Shown one piece after another: positions 34,757 through 43,051 of a stretch of 64,000 bases of DNA. The position numbers and the translations under genes are program-made. The DNA is from Nocardiopsis_C rhodophaea (GTDB taxonomy: Bacteria > Actinomycetota > Actinomycetes > Streptosporangiales > Streptosporangiaceae): NCBI RefSeq assembly GCF_039530945.1, contig NZ_BAAAPC010000018.1:79161-143160 (forward strand), read 5' to 3'. The notes under the pieces are model-generated. The model had not been told where the DNA came from. It searched no databases and saw nothing but the letters and a program-made list of their open reading frames with translations. Numbering within the stretch: the first letter of the stretch is position 1; each line of letters starts with the position of its first letter.

Positions 34757-35650
34757 TCAGCTTCCCGCGGGCTCGAACACGACAATGGGCTTGCTGTAGC
34801 GGGCGGTGTCCTCGGCCAGAGCGACCACGGTCCCGTCTGGCGCGAACAGGCCGATCGGTCCGGCACCCAGCTCGCCCGGCGCGATGCGGTTGCCGTGCGC
34901 GATCTTGCGGGTCTCCGCCTCGTTGAGGACACGGACCGGGAAGGCGGCCGCCACCGCCTGGGCGAGCGGCAACGCGGTGAACTCCTCGGCCAGCTGGTCC
35001 AGGGTGCGGGCCTGGGACACGTCATACGGGCCCACCCGCGTGCGGCGCAGCGCCGTGAGGTGGCCGCCCACCCCCAGCGCCGCCCCCAGGTCGCGGGCTA
35101 GGGCGCGAATGTAGGTGCCGCTGGAGCAGGTGACGCGGGCGTCGATGTCGATCATGGTGCCCTCGGCGTCGACCACGCGCCGGATGTCGCCGACGGCGAA
35201 CTCCGACACGGTCACCGGGCGCGCCTTGAGCTCGACCGTCTCCCCGGCGCGGGCCGACTTGTAGGCCCTCTTTCCGTTCACCTTGATCGCGCTGACCTGG
35301 GGCGGGACCTGCTCGATGGTGCCGGTCAGCGCCGCAGCCCCGGCGCGGATGCGCTCGTCGTCGACCTGTGCCGCGTCCACCCGCGGGCCGAGCTCTCCTT
35401 CGGCGTCGTCGGTGGTGGTGGCCAGCCCCAGACGGAGGGTGGCCTCGTAGACCTTCTCCGTCAGGGCGAGGTGGCCGAGGAGCTTGGTGCCCTTCTCGAT
35501 CCCGAGGACCAGCACGCCGGTGGCCATGGGGTCGAGGGTGCCGGCGTGGCCGACCTTCCGGGTTCCGGCGAGCCGCCGGACCCGCGCGACGACGTCGTGC
35601 GACGTCCAGTCGGCGGGCTTGTCGACGATGACGACGCCATTGTCTGCCAT
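34757..35650 (-). CDS. truB: tRNA pseudouridine(55) synthase TruB
   Basis: 297-aa enzyme making pseudouridine 55 in the T loop of all tRNAs. The family core is GVVIVDKPADWTSHDVVARVRRL, VGHAGTLDPMATGVLVLGIEKGTKL (catalytic Asp in GTLDP), YEATLRLGLATTTDDAEG, PPQVSAIKVNGKRAYKSARAGE and CSSGTYIRALARDLG, followed by a C-terminal PUA-like segment. Starts ATG; only a weak AGGGA precedes it. Same strand as rbfA upstream and ribF downstream. Confidence 0.96.
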   Translation of the reverse strand: MADNGVVIVDKPADWTSHDVVARVRRLAGTRKVGHAGTLDPMATGVLVLGIEKGTKLLGHLALTEKVYEATLRLGLATTTDDAEGELGPRVDAAQVDDERIRAGAAALTGTIEQVPPQVSAIKVNGKRAYKSARAGETVELKARPVTVSEFAVGDIRRVVDAEGTMIDIDARVTCSSGTYIRALARDLGAALGVGGHLTALRRTRVGPYDVSQARTLDQLAEEFTALPLAQAVAAAFPVRVLNEAETRKIAHGNRIAPGELGAGPIGLFAPDGTVVALAEDTARYSKPIVVFEPAGS

Positions 35651-35747
35651 GGGAAAAGCTGGTCCCTCGTGTTCTGGGTCGCTGGGAAAAGACGACGCAC
35701 CGGGCGCCGATGGGCGCCCGGTGCGGCCCCGCGCCGCGCGGCGCGGA

Positions 35748-36194
35748 TCAGACGCCGTGTTCGTCCTCGTCGTACTCGCGCGGCGTCTTGTAGGGGTCGG
35801 CCTCGCCGGCGGGCGTGGCCGTGGAGGCGGCGCGCGCCACCTCGGCGTCGGACTGCCGGGCCTGGGCCAACAGCTCCTCGATGTGCTGGGCGTTCTGCTG
35901 GACCTCGTCCAACACGAAGGTGAGGCTGGGAGTATGCCGGAGCCCGGTCTGCCTCCCGACCTCGGAGCGGATCACGCCCTTGGCGCTCTCCAGCGCCGCG
36001 GCCGTGCCGGCCTTCTCCTCCTCGGGGCCGAACACCGTGTAGTACACCGTGGCGTCGCGCAGGTCGTTGGTCAGTCGCGCGTCGGTGACGGTGACGAACC
36101 CTAGACGCGGGTCCTTGATACGGCGCTCCAGCATCTCGGCCACGATCCGCTGAATGCGGTCGGCGATCTTGCGCGCCCGTGCGGCGTCAACCAT
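35748..36194 (-). CDS. rbfA: 30S ribosome-binding factor A
   Basis: 148-aa KH-like 30S maturation factor. MVDAARARKIADRIQRIVAEMLERRIKDPRLGFVTVTDARLTNDLRDATVYYTVFG is the RbfA core, followed by LRHTPSLTFVLDEVQQNAQHIEELLAQARQSDAEVA; the remaining ~30 residues form an acidic actinobacterial tail (YDEDEHGV). It lies six nt downstream of the DUF503 gene, typical of this operon. Confidence 0.95.
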   Translation of the reverse strand: MVDAARARKIADRIQRIVAEMLERRIKDPRLGFVTVTDARLTNDLRDATVYYTVFGPEEEKAGTAAALESAKGVIRSEVGRQTGLRHTPSLTFVLDEVQQNAQHIEELLAQARQSDAEVARAASTATPAGEADPYKTPREYDEDEHGV

Positions 36195-36199
36195 GGTTA

Positions 36200-36514
36200 C
36201 TATTCTTCCTCTGAGCTGAAGAGCCGCCGCCTCGCGGAGAGCAGCTCGATCTCGGGGCGTCCCGCGACAAATCGCTCGCAGGAGTCCATGACCTCCGAGC
36301 AGTGCGCGGCCGTGGAGGCCGCGACGGCGACGCCGATCTCGCACCGGCGGTAGAGATCCTGGTCGCCGGTCTCGGCGACCGACACGGAGAACTTCCGCCG
36401 CAGTTCGGCCACGATGGGCCGGATCACCGAACGCTTCTCCTTCAGGGAGCGGACATCGCCGAGAAGGACGTCGAGCGTCAGTGCTCCGACGAACAAGCGT
36501 CCGTTCCGCGCCAT
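36200..36514 (-). CDS. DUF503 (YlxP-like) protein
   Basis: 104-aa ferredoxin-fold protein common between infB and rbfA. VGALTLDVLLGDVRSLKEKRSVIRPIVAELRRKFSVSVAETGDQDLYRRCEIGVAVAAST is the DUF503 signature. The function is poorly defined; a role in ribosome assembly is presumed from context. Start ATG 36514 is chosen by family length; its Shine-Dalgarno is weak, suggesting coupling to upstream translation or an alternative start. Confidence 0.9.
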   Translation of the reverse strand: MARNGRLFVGALTLDVLLGDVRSLKEKRSVIRPIVAELRRKFSVSVAETGDQDLYRRCEIGVAVAASTAAHCSEVMDSCERFVAGRPEIELLSARRRLFSSEEE

Positions 36515-36597
36515 GCGCGCCGAGTTTCGCGATCTTGATGTCATGTGTGGGCCGCTTGACGGCGCGGCTTGGGCCGGAAGGGATTCGACAGACGGAC

Positions 36598-36628
36598 CCC
36601 GGACCCCGACACGAGGCCGGGGTCCGGG
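36598..36628 (-). terminator. Hairpin between infB and the DUF503 gene
   Basis: CCCGGACCCCG-acacgaggc-CGGGGTCCGGG, an 11-bp perfect stem 30 nt past the infB stop and 84 nt before the next gene. It is probably a partial terminator splitting infB from rbfA-truB-ribF. Confidence 0.6.
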
Positions 36629-36657
36629 ACCTGAGGACTCACACTGTCACATCAGTG

Positions 36658-39600
36658 TCAGTCACGCGGCTTCTCCCGCATCTCATACGTCTCGATGACG
36701 TCCTCCACGCGCAGATCGTTGTAGCCGATGCCGATACCACACTCGTAGCCGTCGCGGACCTCGGTGGCGTCGTCCTTGAACCGGCGCAGCGACTCGACGT
36801 TGAGGTTCTCCGAGATGACCACACCCTCGCGGATGAGGCGTGCCTTGGCGTTCCTCCGGATGATGCCGCTGCGGACGATCGCACCCGCGATGTTGCCGAT
36901 CTTCGGCACCTTGAAGACCTCGCGGATCTCCGCGGAACCGAGCTGGACCTCCTCGTAGATGGGCTTGAGGAGACCCTTGACGGCCGCTTCGACCTCGTCG
37001 ATGGCCTGGTAGATGACCGAGTAGTAGCGGATGTCGACGCCCATGCGGTCGGCGAGCTCGCTGTTCTTGCCTTCCGGCCGAACGTTGAAGCCGACGATGA
37101 TGGCGTTCGCGGACGCGGCCAGGTTGATGTCGTTCTGCGTGATCGCACCGACACCGCGACCGATGACGCGGATGGCCACCTCGTCGCCGCCGGCGTCGAT
37201 CTTGAGCAGCGACTCTTCCAGGGCCTCGACCGAACCGGACATGTCGCCCTTGATGAGCAGGAGCAGCTCGTTGCGCTCCCCCTCCTCCAGGGTCTTCTGC
37301 CAGTTGTCGAGGGTGACCCGGCGGCTGGACTTGGCCTGCTGGGCGAAACGCTCGCGCGCCTCGCGCTGCTGCGCGATCTGGCGTGCGACCCGGTCGTCCT
37401 TGACGACCAGGAAGTTGTCGCCCGCGCTGGGCACGTTGGTCAGACCGAGCACCTGGACCGGGCGGGACGGCTCGGCGTGCTCCACGTTCTTGCCGTGCTC
37501 GTCGAGCATGGCCCGGACTCGGCCGTAGGCGTCGCCGCAGACGATCGAGTCACCGACGTTGAGCGTGCCCCGCTGGACCAGCACCGTGGCTGTGGAACCG
37601 CGGCCGCGGTCCAGGTAGGCCTCGATGGCCAGGCCCTGGGCCTCCATGTCGGGGTTGGCCCGCAGGTCGAGCGCGGCGTCGGAGGTCAGGACGACGGCCT
37701 CCAGCAGCGCGTCGAGGTTCTCGCCCTTGAGGGCGGAGATGTCGACGAACTGCGTCTCGCCGCCGTACTCCTCGGTGACCACGCCGTACTCGGTCATCTG
37801 GGCGCGGACCTTCTGCGGGTCGGCCCCTTCGACGTCGATCTTGTTGACCGCGACGACGATCGGCACGCCGGCGGCCTTCGCGTGGTCGATGGCCTCCGCC
37901 GTCTGCGGCTTCACACCGTCGTCGGCCGCGACCACCAGGATGGCGATGTCGGTGGCCTGGGCACCGCGGGCACGCATGGCGGTGAACGCCTCGTGGCCCG
38001 GGGTGTCGATGAAGGTGATCTTGCGCTCTTCACCGTCGACCGTGGTCGACACCTGGTAGGCACCGATGTGCTGGGTGATGCCGCCGGCCTCGCCACTGAC
38101 CACGTTGCTGTTCCGGATGGTGTCCAGCAGCTTGGTCTTACCGTGGTCGACGTGGCCCATGACGGTGACCACCGGCGGACGCGGACGCAGGTCGGCGTCG
38201 GTGCCGGAGTTCTCACCGAACTCGATGGAGAAGGACTCAAGCAGCTCGCGGTCCTCGTCCTCGGGGCTGACGACCTCGACGACGTACTTCAGCTCCTCGC
38301 CGAGCAGCTGCAGGGTCTCGTCGGGCAGCGACTGGGTCGCGGTGACCATCTCGCCCAGGTGCATCATGACCTGGACCAGCGACGCCGGGTTGACGTCGAT
38401 CTTGTCGCCGAAGTCCGACAGGGACGCGCCGCGCGACAGGCGGATGACCTGGTTGTTGCCGCTCGGAATCTTGACGCCGCCGAAGCTGGGAGCGCCGAGC
38501 TCGTTGAACTCTTGACGCCGCTGCTTCTTGGACTTGCGGGCACGGCCCGGACGGCCGCCCGGACGCCCGAAGGCACCCGCCGTGCCGCCTCCGCGGCCGC
38601 GGGGGCCACCGGGGCGACCACCGAAACCGCCGGGACGCGGACCGCCGCCACCGCCGCCGAACCCGGGACGGGCACCGCCGCCACCGGGGCCACCACGGCC
38701 GCTGGGACGGCCACCGCCGCCGCGACCCCCTCCGGGGCCACCACGGCCGCCGCCGCCCGTCGTCGGCGTCGGACGCGACGACGGCATGTTCATCGGGCTG
38801 GGGCGGGGACCCGGACGCGGAGCGCCACCCGCGGCACCGCCGTCGGGGCGCGGCCCACCGGAACCGGCGCCACCGCCGGGACGCGGGGCCTGCGGGCGCG
38901 GCGCCTGCGGACGCGGGCCGCCGGTGCCGGCACCCGCTCCACCGCCGGGACGCGAACCGCTACCGGCCGCACCGCCACCCGGACGCTGGCCGCCTCCCTG
39001 CGGACCGGGCCGGGGGCCCGGACGCGGGGCGGGCTTGGCGCCCATGCCGGTCGCGGTCGACGCGAAGGGGTTGTTCCCCGGACGCGGACCCGTGGGACGC
39101 GGGCCGGGGCGGGGCCCCTTGCCGGAGTCGGGACGGCCACCGCGTTCGGGGCGGCCACCCGGCTTCTGAGCGGCGGGCCGCTCTGTCTTGTCAGCCTTGT
39201 CCGCCTTGTCGGCCTTGGGGCTCGCCGGACGCGGTCCCGGCTTGGGACCCGGCTTCGGAGCGCCACCACCGGGGGCGCTAGGACGGGCGCTCGGACCCGG
39301 CTTCGGGCCGGGCTTGGGCGCGGGGCGCGCGGACGCGCCGCCATCGGCCGCGGCGGGCTTCGCCGGGGCCTGGGACTCACCGCGCGGACGCGGCTTGGGC
39401 TCCGCGGGGCGCGGCTTGGCGCCGCCCTTCTTCTCCGCGGAACCGTTGTTGAAAGCTTCCTGAAGCCGACGGACGACGGGGGCCTCTATCGTGGAGGACG
39501 CCGACCGCACGAATTCGCCCATTTCGTTGAGCTTGGCCAGAACAGCCTTGCTCTCTACTCCGAACTCCTTCGCGAGCTCATATACCCGGACCTTCGCCAC
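36658..39600 (-). CDS. infB: Translation initiation factor IF-2
   Basis: 980-aa initiator-tRNA GTPase. N-terminal IF2_N (VRVYELAKEFGVESKAVLAKLNEMGEFVRSASSTIEAPVVRRLQE) is followed by ~300 residues of Pro/Gly/Arg-rich low complexity. A second IF2_N-like unit (IRLSRGASLSDFGDKIDVNPASLVQVMM) comes before the G domain with VTVMGHVDHGKTKLLD, DTPGHEAF and NKID. C-terminal domains end VLKVPKIG-type and DVIETYEMRE. GTG start with AGAGGAGAGCA upstream. The unusually long Gly/Arg tract is typical of actinobacterial IF-2. Part of the nusA-infB operon. Confidence 0.97.
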   Translation of the reverse strand: MAKVRVYELAKEFGVESKAVLAKLNEMGEFVRSASSTIEAPVVRRLQEAFNNGSAEKKGGAKPRPAEPKPRPRGESQAPAKPAAADGGASARPAPKPGPKPGPSARPSAPGGGAPKPGPKPGPRPASPKADKADKADKTERPAAQKPGGRPERGGRPDSGKGPRPGPRPTGPRPGNNPFASTATGMGAKPAPRPGPRPGPQGGGQRPGGGAAGSGSRPGGGAGAGTGGPRPQAPRPQAPRPGGGAGSGGPRPDGGAAGGAPRPGPRPSPMNMPSSRPTPTTGGGGRGGPGGGRGGGGRPSGRGGPGGGGARPGFGGGGGGPRPGGFGGRPGGPRGRGGGTAGAFGRPGGRPGRARKSKKQRRQEFNELGAPSFGGVKIPSGNNQVIRLSRGASLSDFGDKIDVNPASLVQVMMHLGEMVTATQSLPDETLQLLGEELKYVVEVVSPEDEDRELLESFSIEFGENSGTDADLRPRPPVVTVMGHVDHGKTKLLDTIRNSNVVSGEAGGITQHIGAYQVSTTVDGEERKITFIDTPGHEAFTAMRARGAQATDIAILVVAADDGVKPQTAEAIDHAKAAGVPIVVAVNKIDVEGADPQKVRAQMTEYGVVTEEYGGETQFVDISALKGENLDALLEAVVLTSDAALDLRANPDMEAQGLAIEAYLDRGRGSTATVLVQRGTLNVGDSIVCGDAYGRVRAMLDEHGKNVEHAEPSRPVQVLGLTNVPSAGDNFLVVKDDRVARQIAQQREARERFAQQAKSSRRVTLDNWQKTLEEGERNELLLLIKGDMSGSVEALEESLLKIDAGGDEVAIRVIGRGVGAITQNDINLAASANAIIVGFNVRPEGKNSELADRMGVDIRYYSVIYQAIDEVEAAVKGLLKPIYEEVQLGSAEIREVFKVPKIGNIAGAIVRSGIIRRNAKARLIREGVVISENLNVESLRRFKDDATEVRDGYECGIGIGYNDLRVEDVIETYEMREKPRD

Positions 39601-39825
39601 TGCTCTCCTCTATCTCGGTCCGGGACATGGGCTTGTGCCGGACCGTCGCTAGCTTGACGTACTCATCGCTGCGTACTCATCGAGCGCTCATCGCAATCTC
39701 GACCCGCTTTCTCGTCGCTACACAACAATGGGTCAGAGTCGGCCAGGCATGCTGGCATGACTCGACCCGCCACCCGACGGTGAGTACAACCATCGCGGCG
39801 ACGCGATCATTCCAACCCTATCGGT

Positions 39826-40113
39826 CTATCGTGCCCCGCTCCAACGCGATTCCTCGGCGAAGAAGGCGGTGACGCGCGAGGTGTCCAACCGGCCTGTGGT
39901 CCGGAAGGCGCGCGGCCACACCCGCCTCCGCTCGGCCGATTGCCAGCAGCGGGGATCGGGGTGCAGATAGGCGCCCCGGCCCGGGAGGTGTCCGGTGGTG
40001 TCGGGCGTCACCACGCCACCATCGTCCACCAGCCGTACCAGGTCGGACTGGGCTGCCCGCGACCGACAGCCCACGCACATACGTACGGGATGCGACCGGT
40101 CGCTTTCGCCCAT
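39826..40113 (-). CDS. ylxR: YlxR-family (DUF448) RNA-binding protein
   Basis: 95-aa protein with the YlxR core VRMCVGCRSRAAQSDLVRLV...LPGRGAYLHPDPRCWQSAERRRVWPRAF, including the CxxC and GRGAY blocks. YlxR has been linked to RNA binding and RNase P regulation in Bacillus. The ATG at 40113 overlaps the nusA stop; an in-frame ATG 18 nt upstream is an alternative. Between nusA and infB, as in most bacteria. Confidence 0.93.
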   Translation of the reverse strand: MGESDRSHPVRMCVGCRSRAAQSDLVRLVDDGGVVTPDTTGHLPGRGAYLHPDPRCWQSAERRRVWPRAFRTTGRLDTSRVTAFFAEESRWSGAR

Positions 40114-40114
40114 T

Positions 40115-41179
40115 CTAGCGCGGCGAGGCATCGGCTTGTCCGGTGGCATGGTCGGTTCCGTCGTCCGGAGCCGCGTCTGGCTCGATCGGCCGGAAACCGG
40201 TCGCGGCCTCCACCGGCTCGGCGTCCGAGCGGATGTCGATGCGCCAGCCGGTGAGCCGGGCGGCCAGCCGGGCGTTCTGCCCCTCCTTGCCGATGGCCAG
40301 CGACTGCTGGTAGTCGGGGACGGTGACCCGGGCGACCTTGGCCGCGGCGTCGAGCACCTCGACCTCGTTGACGCGGGCCGGGGACAGCGCGTTGCCGACG
40401 AACACCGCGGGGTCGTCGGAGTGGTCGACGATGTCGATCTTCTCCCCGTGCAGCTCGGCCATGACGTTGCGCACGCGGCTGCCGAGGGGGCCGATACACG
40501 CGCCCTTGGCGTTGACGCCCGCCTTGTTGGACTTCACCGCCATCTTGGTGCGGTGTCCGGCCTCACGGGCGATCGCCGCGATCTCGACGGTACCGTCGGC
40601 GATCTCCGGAACCTCCAGCTCGAACAGCTTGCGCACCAGGTTGGGGTGGGTCCGCGACAGCGTGACGGACGGGCCGCGATGCCCCTTGCGCACCTGCACG
40701 ACGTAGGCGCGCAGGCGCTCGCCGTGCTCGTAGGGCTCGCCGGGGACCTGCTCCTGCGGCGGCAGGATGGCCTCGATCTTGCCGAGGTCGACCAGGACGT
40801 TGCGCGGGTCCTTTCCCTGCTGGATCAGGCCCGAGACGATCTCGTTCTCCCGGCCGGCGAACTCACCGAGGGTCAACTCGTCCTCGGCGTCGCGCAGCCG
40901 CTGCAGGATGACCTGCTTGGCGGTGGAGGTCGCGATGCGTCCGAATCCAGTGGGGGTGGCGTCATACTCCCGGACGACGGTTCCCTCGTCGTCGGTCTCG
41001 GCGGCCCACACCGTGACATGCCCGGTGGTGCGGTCGAGCTCGACGCGCGCGGGGATCTCCGTCCCTTCCTGGCGGTGATAGGCGATCAGCAGGGCGTCCT
41101 CGATCGCCTTGACGACGAGATCCACCGAGATGTCCTTCTCGCGCTCCAAGCTGCGCAGGACACTCATATCGATATCCAC
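40115..41179 (-). CDS. nusA: Transcription termination/antitermination factor NusA
   Basis: 354-aa NusA. N-terminal RNA-polymerase-binding domain (MSVLRSLEREKDISVDLVVKAIEDALLIAYHRQ), S1 domain (ILPPQEQVPGEPYEHGERLRAYVVQVRKGHRGPSVTLSRTHPNLVRKLFELEVPEIADGTVEI) and two KH domains (GACIGPLGSRVRNVMAELHGEKIDIVDHSDDP; QQSLAIGKEGQNARLAARLTGWRIDIRSD). Acidic C-terminal repeats are absent, as in other actinobacteria. GTG start follows GGGGGAG; an internal ATG four codons later is possible. Second gene after rimP. Confidence 0.96.
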   Translation of the reverse strand: MDIDMSVLRSLEREKDISVDLVVKAIEDALLIAYHRQEGTEIPARVELDRTTGHVTVWAAETDDEGTVVREYDATPTGFGRIATSTAKQVILQRLRDAEDELTLGEFAGRENEIVSGLIQQGKDPRNVLVDLGKIEAILPPQEQVPGEPYEHGERLRAYVVQVRKGHRGPSVTLSRTHPNLVRKLFELEVPEIADGTVEIAAIAREAGHRTKMAVKSNKAGVNAKGACIGPLGSRVRNVMAELHGEKIDIVDHSDDPAVFVGNALSPARVNEVEVLDAAAKVARVTVPDYQQSLAIGKEGQNARLAARLTGWRIDIRSDAEPVEAATGFRPIEPDAAPDDGTDHATGQADASPR

Positions 41180-41191
41180 GGGGCTCCCCCT

Positions 41192-41674
41192 CTAGTCCGC
41201 CGCGTCAGCGTCGGCGGCGCGGCGGAATTCCACCTGGACCTTGCCGCGTACCAGGTCAGCGTAGCCGTACTGGTGGCTCTGGCCCTCGACGTCCAGGGTG
41301 ACGCCGGATTCGTCGGCGTCGATCACACGGCCCTGGACCTCACCGCCCTCGGCGAGTCGGGCCTGCACCAGGCGGCCGCGAGCGCGCCGCCAGTGCCGGG
41401 GCTGAGCGAGCGGCCGGTCCACACCAGGGGAGGTCACTTCGAGCACATAGGGGGCCTTGCCCATGACGTCGCTGGCGTCGAGCGTCGCCGTGATGTCCTG
41501 GGTGATAGCCCCGACCGAGTCGAGGTCGACACCGTCGTCGGAGTCGACGACGACCCGCAGCAGACGACGCTTGCCCGCCGGGGTGACCTCGACGTCCTCC
41601 AGATCCAGGCCGGCGTCGGCCAAGACCGGCTCCAGCAGCTCGGCGAGACGGTCGCGGCGAGCCTGCGCCCCCAT
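41192..41674 (-). CDS. rimP: Ribosome maturation factor RimP
   Basis: 160-aa 30S maturation factor. LAELLEPVLADAGLDLEDVEVTPAGKRRLLRVVVDSDDGVDLDSVGAITQDITATLDASDVMGKAPYVLEVTSPGVDRPLAQPRHWRRARGRLV is the RimP signature, followed by an SH3-like end. ATG has GAGGAGG 6-7 nt upstream. It heads the leftward superoperon, whose promoter must lie between 41675 and the divergent lipoprotein gene. Confidence 0.95.
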   Translation of the reverse strand: MGAQARRDRLAELLEPVLADAGLDLEDVEVTPAGKRRLLRVVVDSDDGVDLDSVGAITQDITATLDASDVMGKAPYVLEVTSPGVDRPLAQPRHWRRARGRLVQARLAEGGEVQGRVIDADESGVTLDVEGQSHQYGYADLVRGKVQVEFRRAADADAAD

Positions 41675-41945
41675 CTGTGATCCTCCTCGGCGAATTCCAC
41701 CCGCGCTCCTCCGCGAGGACGGGGCGGTCCAGCTCTTGACATAAGTTGTCCGCACGTCACGACGACGGCGGTTTGAGATCAAGGGTATCCACAGTCAGCG
41801 TCTCCCCAGGCCTCTCCGCCCGGCGATCGGACATGCTTTTTCCAGTGTGGTTCCAGTGTGGCCGCCCCGCGCGCGGTTGCGCCAAAGGCGCGCCCGCCGT
41901 GGAAAGATGGGCGTTCCAACGTTGAGAAGGGTGAGGAGAAGGGGC

Positions 41946-42458
41946 TTGGGCCACGACGCCGGGGCTGTCAGCCGCCGAACGGTCGTCATCGGTGCGATCG
42001 CGGGCCTCGCGACCATCGGACTCAGTGCCTGCCAGGGGCGACGCTGGTATCCCAGCGAGATCAGCCCGGACGAGTTCGTGCTGCGCGCCGTCATCACCGA
42101 GAAGGAGCGCATGATCGCCCGGTACGAGGCGACGGTGGACGCCGGCGAGGGGCCGGTGGACCTGCTGCGGAGGTTCCTCGGCGACCACAAGAGCCACCTG
42201 TCCGCACTGCGGGAGCGGCTGCCCACCCAGGACGAGCGGGGCGGGAGGCCCGGGATGTCCGTCACCTCACCGAGCCCCACACCCGGTCCCGTCGCGCGGA
42301 CGGCCGTCTCGGTGGCGGCACTGCACGTGGCGGAGACGAGCGCGGCCGGTGCGCGCGGCCGGCAGTCGGCCAAGGTCGCCGACGGGGGTCTGGCCCAGCT
42401 GATCGCTTCTATCGGCGCCTGTGAACTCGGACACGCGCATCTGCTGGCGGAGGCTTAG
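41946..42458 (+). CDS. Tat-exported lipoprotein-like helical protein
   Basis: 170-aa protein, divergent from rimP. The N-terminus AVSRRTVVIGAIAGLATIGLSAC combines a twin-arginine motif with a lipobox (LSAC), so it is probably a Tat lipoprotein. The mature part is helical (FVLRAVITEKERMIARYEATV and LRRFLGDHKSHLSALRERL). A His/Glu-bearing end ASIGACELGHAHLLAEA resembles half of a ferritin-like bundle. The next gene, eight nt downstream, is a DUF4439 ferritin-like protein, supporting a shared role. TTG start is chosen for GAGGAG seven nt upstream. Confidence 0.72.
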   Translation: MGHDAGAVSRRTVVIGAIAGLATIGLSACQGRRWYPSEISPDEFVLRAVITEKERMIARYEATVDAGEGPVDLLRRFLGDHKSHLSALRERLPTQDERGGRPGMSVTSPSPTPGPVARTAVSVAALHVAETSAAGARGRQSAKVADGGLAQLIASIGACELGHAHLLAEA

Positions 42459-42466
42459 AGGCTGAT

Positions 42467-42934
42467 ATGAGTGCCACACCCGAGGACCCCCGGGAGTTCA
42501 CCGACATCGGCGCGCTGCGGGTCGCCCTGCGCGCGGAGCACGCCGCCGTGTACGGCTACGCCTACATCGGCGCGCACTGCGCCGGCGGCCGGCGGGAGCG
42601 GTCCTACGAGCACCTGGACGCGCACCGGGCCCAGCGCGACACCCTGAGCACGCTGCTCGCGGAGCGCGAGGCCGAGCCCGACCCGTCGGAAAGCGCCTAC
42701 GGCCTGCCCGATTCCACGGACGACGCCGACCTGGACACCTACGCCGCACGGCTGGAGGAGCAGACCGCCCAGGGCTACCTGGAGCTGGCCGCCGCCTCCG
42801 ACTCGGTGCTGCGCGATCTGGCGGCCCGATCCCTCCAGTCGGCCACCGTCCGGGCACTGGAGTGGGGCGGCAAGCTCACACCTTTTCCCGGGTTCTCCCC
42901 GGACCAGGCGCCAAAGACCGACGCCGCGGAGTGA
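42467..42934 (+). CDS. DUF4439 ferritin-like protein
   Basis: 155-aa four-helix-bundle protein. IGALRVALRAEHAAVYGYAYIGAHCAGGRRERSYEHLDAHRAQRDTLSTLLAE provides the ferritin-like E...H carboxylate/histidine pattern (RAEHAAVYGY), and YAARLEEQTAQGYLELAAASDSVLRDLAARSL the second half. DUF4439 genes commonly sit beside proS/rimP in actinobacteria; the function is unknown. A short spacing implies co-transcription with the lipoprotein gene. Confidence 0.85.
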   Translation: MSATPEDPREFTDIGALRVALRAEHAAVYGYAYIGAHCAGGRRERSYEHLDAHRAQRDTLSTLLAEREAEPDPSESAYGLPDSTDDADLDTYAARLEEQTAQGYLELAAASDSVLRDLAARSLQSATVRALEWGGKLTPFPGFSPDQAPKTDAAE

Positions 42935-42949
42935 CCCGCCCCCGCACAT

Positions 42950-43015
42950 CCGTTGATCTCGGCGATATCGACCGAATGTCCGCCAGAATTAGGTCGATAT
43001 CGCCGAGATCAACGG
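42950..43015. repeat. Palindromic dispersed repeat, copy 2 (inverted orientation)
   Basis: 24-nt perfect arms (42950-42973 and 42992-43015) flank the loop GAATGTCCGCCAGAATTA, the exact reverse complement of the loop in copy 1 at 34688-34705. It occupies the gap between two convergent genes, the DUF4439 gene and proS, where it could act as a bidirectional terminator. Confidence 0.9.
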
Positions 43016-43051
43016 GGGCGTCCGGCGGTCGTCCGGCGGACGCCCCGAGGC

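Noticed and set aside
36481..39657. 1058-codon plus-strand frame opposite infB
   Set aside because: Antisense of infB; its Thr/Ala/Gly repeats mirror the Gly/Arg-rich IF-2 linker.
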